DNA of 64,000 nucleotides from Caecitellus pseudoparvulus (Eukaryota; Bigyra: Bicosoecida). Under the pieces are notes generated by a model. The model saw only the letters and a program-made list of their open reading frames with translations. It was not told the origin of the DNA and did no database searches. The DNA is taken from assembly GCA_965644315.1 (NCBI GenBank), contig CBFFRQ010000067.1, forward strand, positions 434,001 to 498,000, written 5' to 3'. Below are positions 51,395 through 60,226 of this stretch, in pieces (the stretch's first letter is position 1; each line of letters opens with the position of its first letter). The translations under genes and the position numbers were made by a program.

Positions 51395-52223
51395 ATGGCG
51401 GCTGCAGGGTACCCTTTGTCCCTGCACGTCTTGTGTGGCAGTTGCCAAACGGTAGTCGGTGCCCCACTGGGCCATCCTGTCGTCCGCTGTGGCAACTGCT
51501 CGTCCTTGCTGCGCATTGGCGGAGCTGTGCGCTTTGGCTCCCACCAACAAAGCTTGAGCCCAGCCATCCAGGAGTACTTGGCGCAGCGGCGCGCGGCTGC
51601 GACCCGAACACAGCAGTCCCAGCCTGCCAGCAAGGCGGCCTCTCAGTCTGCCATCGATGCGCTGAAGCGTTTCTCTGCCACTGAAGCCTGGCTCCGGGAT
51701 GAAGGCAACCCCGAGTGTGTCATCACAGCGGAAGGTGAGTGTGCGCGATAGAGCAAGAGGCAAGACCATTTGCTGAACCCCCAAATTCTATGGTATTGTG
51801 CAGAGTTCAAGAAGGGGGACGAGGTGCTGCAGATGCCGTGTGGCCACTATTTCAAGCCAGACGGACTGCTGCAGTGGCTGTCGCAGGTGCGAGGTTACCT
51901 GCCCAGCGTCTGCCGTGCCACAGACACAAACGGTTCATATCTCCCCCTCTTGCATTTCCACACAGAACCACACTTGCCCTGTGTGTCGGCACGAGGTGGA
52001 GCCCGCCCAGCCGGCTCCTGGCTCGGATTGGGCAGCGGGAGGCGCCAGGTCTGCAGCCGCCGCACCATCTGCAGCCGCGCCGTCGGAAGGTACAGCCTCA
52101 ACAACTGCTCAGCCCCAGTTCCTGCAGGGGTCCGATGGCCGCATCGTGCTGTCTGGGCGTGCCATGACTGGCGCGGGACGCAGCACCCGGCCCAGCGGCG
52201 GGGGCGGGTGTACTGTGCAGTGA
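51395..52223 (+). CDS. LSD1-type zinc finger plus degenerate RING protein, three exons
   Basis: Exons are 51395-51734, 51804-51886 and 51966-52223, giving 226 residues; introns are 69 and 79 bp and in phase. Residues ~10-35 are an LSD1-like zinc finger (CGSCQTVVGAPLGHPVVRCGNC, which is C-x2-C-x15-C-x2-C). Residues ~105-150 are RING-H2-like: ECVITAEEFKKGDEVLQMPC, then GHYFKPDGLLQWLSQ and NHTCPVCRHEV. Aligned to C-x2-C..C-x-H-x2-H-x2-C..C-x2-C, zinc site 2 (C3, H4, C7, C8) is intact, but site 1 has lost three ligands (Thr, Lys and Gly instead of Cys, His and Cys). E3 ligase activity is therefore doubtful, though the E2-facing hydrophobics (FKKGD, WL, CPVCR) remain. The tail is Ala/Ser/Gly-rich. 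AATGCA follows 6 nt after the stop. Confidence 0.85.
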
Positions 52224-52528
52224 TGGTGCAATGCAGCGACAAATCAGCGGCACGGTGCAGTGAAAGCCATGATTGTGAGTGTGCCCCAAGGGTGTCGCTA
52301 CTGGTGGCGTGTGGGCACCTGTGTGTGCTGTTGAGCCGCACGGCACGTTGGCTCGAGCATAAGGACTGGGAAACGCAAATCCCAAGCCGTAGAGCCCAAG
52401 CAATCCATGCACAACCATGCCTGATCCGAAATTGCCGCACCATCCTCGCCATTCGGCCCCCTGCGGCTGTCTTTCCCACAGCCCAAAAGCACGGGTTTCC
52501 CATCATCTCGGCCACAGACCAAACTTGC
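52224..52528. other. Short intergenic region
   Basis: 305 bp. AATGCA at 52230-52235 probably belongs to the upstream gene's 3' end. An alternative first exon for the next gene (ATG 52223, donor gtgagtg at 52278, acceptor tttcccacag at ~52481) is also in phase, so part of this region could be coding. Confidence 0.35.
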
Positions 52529-54985
52529 ATGGACAGAAGCGCGTCGGAGGCCACTGGGCTAGCAACACCGGTGAGTGGTTGTGTGGTTGCCCTCCACGGC
52601 AGGCTCTGCGCAGCCACTGCTGCATCGATTGATTCGTTTGGGCACCGCGTCAATTTCCGCACACCTTCCGCAGGGAAGCGATGGCCTCCGGCGCCGCGTG
52701 AACACCGTGGGCGGCGCAAGGGTTTCCCTGGCTGACTACACTCAGGTGCCCGCAGTGTACCGCAGACCTTCTTCCAAACGTGCACCATCTGCGTTCGAAG
52801 AAGTTGCAGGCACAGTTGTGACGGCTGGCGCAGCCTCTGGCTCAGACACCAGCTCGTTGCTGGAGAACTTCCAGGCAGCGCTGCATGGCGAGGTGCTGAC
52901 CATGCTGCACACGGCATGTGCCAAGGAGGGCGATCCACGTACTCTTGCTCTGGGTGCGTGGCTTGGCTTGCCCTTGCAACCTCCTGCTTGGGCCCACGCT
53001 GCCCACACCTCCATGCACAGAGGACTTGTTCTTCAGCCTCTGCTGCCCTATCGAGGAGGACGTCATGCTCCGCTTGCGGTCTGCTGCAGGGGCTGCGTCT
53101 CTGCCACAGACTTACCACGCCCTCCTGGCCCAGTACTACGCGACATGTTACAGCGAGGTGGTGCAGACGCTGCTGCCGCTGTGCGGCCAGCTGTGGGTAA
53201 GTGCTGCGCTGCAAAGTGCCGTGTTGGCTGTACAAGCTCATGGCATACAAAGTGGGTCATGCTGCCTTTCCTCTGCAGAGTCACCCGCTGTTCCCCAGCA
53301 TTTTCGCGCTGCTGTTCAACTTGTGGCTACTGGGCACCTTCCAGCCGGTCGGGCAGCAGGAGGGCTTTCAAGCAGTGCATGTGGCCGCACTGACATCGGG
53401 CGTGACGCGTCTGTTCTGGTCAGATGTACAAACCAACGGCTTCGAGTTCCAGCACCTGTTCGCGTTCTTGGCGCGGCAGATGGGGCACCCGACACATCTG
53501 GACGCGGTGCCTCCCACTCTGCACGCAGAGCTCGTGGCTGTGGTCATGCGTTTCATGCTGTACTACAACCAAGCTGCTGATCTGGCGACTTTCCTGCGGC
53601 AGCTCCCGCTGCGCAGCATCGTGTCCACGCGCGAGATGGCTGAGGCCGCCGGAGTGCCGTGGCTCATGCCGAGCGGGGCTGGGGCAGAGCAGGGCAGCAG
53701 CATGGCCGGCGCGGCTCCTTCAACACCTTCCTCCAGCCCCCTGCCACCCGTCACTGACAGCAGCGTCATGCGTGCTGGGCGCTTTGATGCTCGCTGGGGC
53801 GGCGGTGAGGCTACCCTAACCCAGGCGCCCTCGCTGTCCTCCTTGGTGGGGGAGGTGGATGCCGCCCTCACGCCCGGCGTCACTGCGGCAGGGCGCATCC
53901 CATCAGGCGGTCTGGACGACATGGAGTTGCCTGATGGGTGGGCGGAGCGCGGCGGCGGCAGTCCAGGTGGTCGCACGGCGACACCCCTCATCCTGGACAG
54001 CGACGACGAGGACGGCGGCACGGGTGGTGGTGGGCCCACGCCCACCACCCCCACACTCCTGGCAGCCCGGCCCACCCCGGCCTTGGACTTTGAGGACTCA
54101 CTGCCCCCCCTCCCTGCTTCAGCTTCGTCCATGTCTGACAGCGGCGAGGAGGGGTGTGGGGGGGGCAGCGTGCCCCGCACACCGGCCGCCCCGCGCACAG
54201 CCGCCGCCCTGACCGTCGCCAGCGCAGCCCGACAGGAACTGCAGGGCTCGCCGGGGTCTGTGGAGGAGGGGGTGGGCGGCGAGGGCGTGGGGAGTGAACT
54301 GCTCGCCACCCTCCCGACGCCAGACATGCCTAGCACGGGCGGCGTGTTCGGCGAGCCAGCGCGCACATTTTCGCCCGTGTCCCCGGCTGCCCTGCGCCTC
54401 AAGGCAGCTGCTCTGGTCAAGTGTGTGCTGACCATGGTGCGGGGCATTCGGCACGAAGCCTCCCTCGTGCACTGCATCACAGCCATGCGCGTCTTCGCTG
54501 AGCCGAGCTTTCAGGCTCTGCTCTGCCCTGAGGCGCAGGCGCGGCTGCGCTCTGGTCTGCAAGCATTCACATCTCCTGGTGGGCCACTGTTCCCCACTCG
54601 GGCTGTGCGCAGCATGGCGCGTCGTGTGCTGGACGCCGTGTTTCCGCAGGGGGTCACCACGCGGCGCCTCGTGTCCCTCGCCTTCCGCATGCTGTCGCCG
54701 TATTACGCCGTCGAATCCGCGCAGGCCTTCGTTTGGGAAGGTTGCGTCGCCGCCGCCAGTGGCTGCGGCTGCTCACGCAGGTCCGTGGCCCAAGCCGCTC
54801 GGCAAGCTGCCGAAGCCACCGGCGTGCCTCTGCCCACGCCAGTGTCCAAGGACGTTCAGATGCAGCGGCGGTCGGAGCCGTTACCTGCCACTGTCTTGGA
54901 AGCCTTGGCCATGTCTGTGAACGTCATGGCTTGTCTGTGCTGCTGCCGGAGTCGGGGTAGTGCCGTGGCCAGGGGAGGCAAGTAG
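52529..54985 (+). CDS. Unrecognised 734-residue protein, four exons
   Basis: Exons are 52529-52570, 52674-52953, 53021-53196 and 53279-54985; introns of 103, 67 and 82 bp are in phase. The start ATG 52529 (MDRSASEATGLATP) is inferred. I do not recognise the family. The conserved-looking core spans ~50-330 and is helical: LLENFQAALHGEVLTMLHTA, EDLFFSLCCPIEEDVMLRLR, YYATCYSEVVQTLLPLCGQL, SHPLFPSIFALLFNLWLLGT and ELVAVVMRFMLYYNQAADLA. A long Ser/Pro/Gly/acidic linker (~335-530) follows. A second helical region (ALVKCVLTMVRGIRHEASLV; RRLVSLAFRMLSPYYAVESA) leads to a Cys-rich end, MACLCCCRSRG, possibly palmitoylated. The two-domain helical layout suggests a scaffold; no catalytic residues are visible. 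Confidence 0.75.
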
Positions 54986-55085
54986 CTGCCTCGGCAAAGC
55001 CACACCCAGCTCAAACTGCCCTGCCCGGAGTACCGCTCAATGCACCTCGAATCATGAGCGCGCGCCCTTGCACGTACTGGCAAGC

Positions 55086-55775
55086 ATGGCTGCTTCTGCA
55101 CCGCCAGCCCCGGCGGTGGTTGTCATCGACGAAGATGTCAAGAAACGTACGCTGGGCGTGGTGCCGCTCCGGCAGTGCACTTGGGCCAGGCTCTTTTTCC
55201 GCAACCGCACTCCCTCCCCACGCACCACCTGCAGGGTTCAAGGACCTGAAGCTGAAGCGCAAACACAAATACGTGCGTGCCTGGTCACTGCACGTTGCCA
55301 CCTCAGTCTTCACAGCAGGCAGCCCTCGCCTGCTCGACAGCTGGTGCTGAAGCTGGAGGAAGGCGAGACCCTGAAGGTGACTGTGGAGAAGGTCGGCAAG
55401 GCCTCTGCGACAGCGGACGAGTTCCAGTCCGACTTGTCTTCGTCGGAGTGCCGGTATGCAGTGTATGATCATGAAGGTGCGGCACCGGCTCCCCGTGCCC
55501 ATGTCCTCTGCCTGCCGACGCACTGTTGCCTCCACCTTCCCGCCACAGACACCCTGCCAGACGGCCGCAAGAAGAGCAAGTTGCTGTTCATTCTATGGGC
55601 CCATTCTCGAGCACGCCCCAGCTCCTGCATGACGTACACCAGTCGGAAGAACGCCGTCTCCAGCGCCTTGGAAGGTGTCTTCGACGTCACGGCCCGGAAT
55701 GAAGACGAGCTTCTGGAGCTGCTGGGCCTGAAGGTAGACGACGAGGACAGCGAGGAGTGGGACCCAGACGCTTGA
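55086..55775 (+). CDS. Cofilin/ADF, four exons
   Basis: Exons are 55086-55146, 55235-55272, 55341-55476 and 55549-55775, giving 153 residues; introns are 88, 68 and 72 bp and in phase. The spliced protein has a single ADF-H domain: VIDEDVKKRFKDLKLKRKHK, YLVLKLEEGETLKV, CRYAVYDHEDTLPDGRKKSK, LLFILWAHSRAR, MTYTSRKNAVSSALEG and the acidic C-terminal helix NEDELLELLGLK. It binds and severs actin filaments. The N-terminus before the domain is longer than usual, so the regulatory Ser3 phosphosite is not at the standard position. The actin-binding loop usually reads KSKM-type; here it is PSSCM, so severing may be altered. The second exon is only 38 nt. It is convergent with the formin gene, the stops being 31 bp apart. 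Confidence 0.92.
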   Translation: MAASAPPAPAVVVIDEDVKKRTLGVVPLRQCTWARLFFRNRTPSPRTTCRVQGPEAEAQTQIRACLVTARCHLSLHSRQPSPARQLVLKLEEGETLKVTVEKVGKASATADEFQSDLSSSECRYAVYDHEGAAPAPRAHVLCLPTHCCLHLPATDTLPDGRKKSKLLFILWAHSRARPSSCMTYTSRKNAVSSALEGVFDVTARNEDELLELLGLKVDDEDSEEWDPDA

Positions 55776-55806
55776 GATGAGGGGGAAATGCATTGGCACC
55801 AGCGTC

Positions 55807-58800
55807 TCAGGCTGCCTTGGGCAAGACCCGCGCGCCCGGCATCATGCTGCGCCGCCTGGCACGAGAGGTGCCCCCGCGGGCCGCTGCGGCGTGCTTCTTG
55901 GCCGCCTGCCGCTTCTGCATCTCGGCAATGAGCGCACCAGGGCCTGCCTTGGCCGTGCTGTGCAAGCGGGAGATCTTGGCGTCCACCAAGTTTCCGCCTG
56001 CCACCTCCTCCTCTTCGCCCGGCCCCTTGCTGGGCGTGCCGGGTCCCTTGGCGCCTCGCTTGGCAGCCCGGGCAGCCTCTTTGCGCTCCCGTTCGGCAGC
56101 AGCCTCATCCCACTGGATGGCAGACTCCACGGCGCTGGCGAAACTCGTGAACATGGGGAAGAACTTCAAGCTGTCCGTTTTCTTGGGGTCTTCACCGTAG
56201 TCTTTGCACACGGTGCCAAACCGTTCCTGCACACCGTCGATGCGCGCCACAACTTTCGTCACCTCACGCCCCTTGTCGTCCAAGAACGCCTGGAACGTGC
56301 TGGCGAACTTATCTGCGGCCCCCAGACTCCCGCCCCCTTGTAGAGTGGACACGGTGGAGGCCACCATGTCCAGGTTCGCCTTCAGGCCCTTGCCGTCGGC
56401 GATGAGCTGGTCCAGAGACTCGGAGTCAGCTGCGGAGATGGGCTTGAAGTCTTGTGGAATGCGCAAGAAGGGCTCGGCTGGGTCTCCTGCGTTGCGGCGT
56501 GCTCGGCGCACAATCCACTGCAACAGCGTCAGCTTGTTGTCGTACGATTTGACTTCATCCAGCTTCTTCAGCACGTCCATCTTGAAGCCGTACGCAGAGC
56601 CACGAGATGTCCCACCGTTCAAGTGATTGCCCAGTGCCAGCACGTATTCCAACACTGCCTTGAAAGCCTTGCTGTCCGTGATGCTGTCCAACGCTTTGCG
56701 GGTGCGGTTGGCCTTCTCCAGCGCATCAGCCAGGAGGCCCTCCAGTCGCAGTCGGAAAGACATGGCCTTCAGTCGGGCTTCGTACAGTGGGATGTCCATG
56801 ACTGCAATGAAAGCTTTCTCCACTTGCCCCAGTTCAGCCACAGCCCCATCATACCCTTGCAGCAGTGCCACCTCCTCGGATGTCGGCACAAGGCCGAGCA
56901 GAATGCCCACGCGTGCTTCGCCCAAAGCTGTCGCGTCGCCGGCCAGCACCGCCGCACGCACTTGGTCAGGCTTCATCTTCATGCGAGCCAGTGCAATGCC
57001 GGCATTCTGCTGGCGCTTGCCATCCAACAACAGCACCGGCCCAGACTTCTTCTTGCCCGAGGATGCCTTCTTCGGCGAAGCACTTGCGCCGCCCTTGCCT
57101 TTGTTTGGATCATCTGCGCAGAATAGGCCCTCCAGGTCCGCTACATCCAGCTTCACCCCCTCATCCGACAAGCCCTTCCACAGTGTCTTGTCCACTGTCT
57201 TGTCAGGGATGCGGTTCCAGAACAGGCCACGCATCTTGCGCCCAGGCTTCACAGCGGGCTTCTTGGGCTTGCTGCTCTTCTTGGCCGCACCACCTGCACC
57301 CGGGCCTCGGGGTGCCAAGGGCATTCCTGGACCCCTCGGACCACCACCAGCCATTCGAGGGCCACGTGGAGCTCCGGCACCGGGTCCTCGAGGCCCACCG
57401 CCAGCGGGACGAGGGCCCCCTGCACCGCCTGGACGAGGACCACCGCCAGATGGACGAGGCCCACCGCCGCCTGGACGGGGTCCGGCACCGCCTGGACGAG
57501 GACCACCGCCAGATGGACGAGGCCCACCGCCAGAAGGGCGGGGTCCGGCACCGCCTGGACGAGGACCACCGCCAGAAGGGCGGGGTCCACCACCAGATGG
57601 ACGAGGCCCACCGCCAGAAGGGCGGGGTCCACCGCTAGAGGCAGGCTGGGAAGCTTGGGCCGCTGACGCTTCTGATTTGGATGCCTCCAAGGCAGCTTCC
57701 AACTCCGCGATGCGAGATCGCAAGCTTAGAACCTCCTCTGACGAGGCAGTGGAATCAGCCGCTGTGGGTGCCGGTGGAGCAGCGGCAGCCTGGGCCGTAC
57801 TGGGCGCAGACAAGACAGCGATCTCAGCTCGAGCATCATCAAGCTTGTTTGCCAGGTCGTCTACTTTGGCTTCAAGATCGGCAATCTTGGATGCTGCTGC
57901 TTCTGCATCTCGCTTGGCCGCTGCTGCAGCGTCGGCTCCACCACCAGCGGCGAGTGACTTGCGAGCTTCAGCGAGCTGCGCCTCGGCAACCGCAAGACGC
58001 TTAGTGAGCGCATCAGTCCTTGCTGTGGACGTCTCACCGCCATCACCCCGTTTGGCCATGACAAGTTCGCGCTCCAGGCTCGAAATGCGCGCAGTGGCAG
58101 CCAACAGCGCCTCAGCATCATCAGGCGACGAACGGAAGGAGGAAGTGGTGCGACGGTGGCCAGGGCTAGACCCTGCCCCCGCCCCTGCACCAGCAGCACC
58201 GCCTTCCTCCAGGTCATGCACGCGGGCTTGCAGGCCCAGGATGACGGACAGGTCTTCGTACTGCAGTGGCTCGCCTTCGAGCAGACCATGGGCCTCATCT
58301 TCCTCGTCGCCCGGAGCCATAAGTGCCCGCTGCAGTGCGCCCAACACGCGGCGGAAGGCGCCTCGAGCCAAGATGGAAGAGGGGGGAATGCACAATAGGT
58401 AGTGGAACACCGCCAGCATTTCCCCAGTGGTGCCTGAGCGGTTGGCACGGGACACAAGCTCAGCGAAGATGGCCGTGGGGCTGTGCAGGCTCAGGTTTCC
58501 CACAGTCGCCAGGTGCTGGTCTTTGTGTGTCAGGCGCATAAAGGTTTCCAGGCGGGCCTGCACGGCAGACACCATCTCCAGCTCATGCTCCGCATCTGCC
58601 TCCTGAGACAGCAGCCCCTGCAACGCCACGCCTCCTGGCAAGACGATACTGCTGCGGCCGGGGGAGGGGGTGGCAGCGGCCCCGGCACCAGCCTCAGCTG
58701 CCGACGCCTGTGCTGTCACCGCCTGCTCATGTAGCTGTTGCAGCTGGGAGGTGAGGTTGGGGAGGGCTGCTGCTGAGGCCAGGTGCAGGTCATCCAGAGC

Positions 58801-59964
58801 ATCCAGCACGCCTCCAGCCTGCAAGTCAGTGCCGATGACGACTCTGTCTTCCAGCGAAGTGTCTCCGAAGCCCACCTCTGTGAGGAGCATGAGTGCTACC
58901 ACCTTGGTATCCCACGTAAACACGCCATCAGCATCGTGCAGCACACCAATGAGGCCCGCGAAGGGCTTGGAGTCACCACTTCCACGGTGTGCCTCCTCAA
59001 AGCCCTCCAGCACAGCGTCGTGGGCGGCATCAGCACCGGGTCCAGAGGCACTGGTGGCCACAGTGAGCAGGCGCAAGATCTCTCGCACAGTGCGGTCCAC
59101 CCGGGCATGCCACGACGGCACTGGCAACTGTGTGGCTGGGTCCAGCTCCGAGCCTCTGGGCGGCGGCGGGACAAGGCAGGCCACCAGGCGTTTCAACAAG
59201 GCAGCATGCACTTGCACGGCTGCCAGAGACGACTCCACTTTGATGGCGCCCTTGATGCCGCCCACCAGCGCCTCCACAGCCTTCACACCCGCGGCCTTGC
59301 CAGCCAGCGCAAGCAGCGCTTCCAACGCATCCAAGCCGCCGTCGGCAATGAACTCTTCCAGCCACTCCACGCTGCCAGTGCTGAGCTGAACGCGCACGGA
59401 GTACATGAAATCCAGGCTGGGCGGCTTGGTCGGGCTGTACTGCCTCATGGTGGCCAGGAGGTTGGTGTGGTCAGCGGCGGAGCCTGCACCGTCGCCTGCG
59501 GTGCCGCCGCCTTCTCCGGGCTGCTGCGCCTTGGTGGCAGCATGCTGCTGCACCATCTGCCACTTCTTCACATTGCCATCAGCGCCCTTAAACGCGTCCG
59601 ATTGCAGCATGCTATCCACAGCGGGCCCAGGAATGCCTGCAGTGCACATGTGCGAGGCGTGGTGAGCGAATCCGCCTCCGCGTTGCACCGTCGCCACGCA
59701 CCTCGCTCGGCCATCATAGCGCGGAACTTCGCATCAATCTGTGATACAATGTGTAAGAGGGCGACTACGCTTGAATCTGATTGAAAAAGAGCGCGGGGCG
59801 CTCGGCGGGGCGCGCATAGGTGGTGGCTGTCGCACAGCGACACCACTCACCTCGGGAGCAGGCGGAAGTGGCCCCGCTGCCTCAGCTCTCTCGCCAGGCG
59901 GGGGCCCTGAGCTGTCCTTCTCCGTTGTGCTTCCCCTCTTGAACATGCGCTTGATGAAAGCCAT
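55807..59964 (-). CDS. Diaphanous-type formin, three exons
   Basis: Exons are 59964-59851, 59738-59702 and 59636-55807, giving 1326 residues. Joining exons 2 and 3 gives the GBD entry IDAKFRAMMAERGIPGPAVD, SMLQSDAFKG and KKWQMVQQH, as in diaphanous GBD/FH3 proteins. FH3 armadillo helices follow (LALAGKAAGVKAVEALVGGI). A coiled coil spans ~500-670. FH1 is replaced by a Gly-Pro-Arg tandem repeat (~690-800; GGGPRPSGGGPRP-type) instead of polyproline. FH2 starts KMRGLFWNRIPDKTVDKTLW and includes VLEYVLALGNHLNGGTSRGS, AYGFKMDVLKKLDEVKS and NKLTLLQWIVRRA. The C-terminus has a WH2/DAD-like segment (GALIAEMQKRQAAKKHA) and a basic tail (RARRRS). Role: actin nucleation and elongation under Rho-GTPase control; unusual FH1 makes profilin use uncertain. 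Confidence 0.95.
57300..57640 (-). repeat. Tandem GGGPRP/PSGGGPRP coding repeat replacing formin FH1
   Basis: Tandem units of about 18-27 bp (plus strand ggaccaccgccagatggacga-like) encode alternating GGGPRP, SGGGPRP and GGAGPRP. No run of three or more prolines is present in this stretch. Confidence 0.85.
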
Positions 59965-60226
59965 GGTTGCAGACGCCTGTGCGTGTGGGGAGGCTGCAAT
60001 GCCAAGCCCCCCAGATCAAACCCAAGCACAGCCAGGCTCAGTCCAAGCCGCAGTCGAACAAGTAGACAAAAATCAGGTGTCAAAAAGCATGTGCTGTGTT
60101 GGGATGGGGGCATGTTTCCATATTCCCCGCTAATGATTTGACGAACGCGAGCGACGAGCTCCGGACACAGGGCCGCGTTTGCTTGCCAAGTTCCGCAACC
60201 CACCACGCTGTGGACCAGTGCCCGCC
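59965..60226. promoter_or_regulatory. Divergent promoter region, formin (-) / MutS (+)
   Basis: 262 bp between divergent ATGs. CAAGTTCCGCA at 60187-60197 lies about 30 bp before the MutS ATG and matches the CAANTTCCGCA word found at other genes. No TATA box is evident. Confidence 0.4.

Noticed and set aside
52417-52632. Alternative first exon of the 734-residue gene starting MPDPKLPHH
   Set aside because: It ends in phase 1 at the 52570 donor, which would put the next exon into a frame that stops quickly; the MDRSASEATG start keeps the correct frame.
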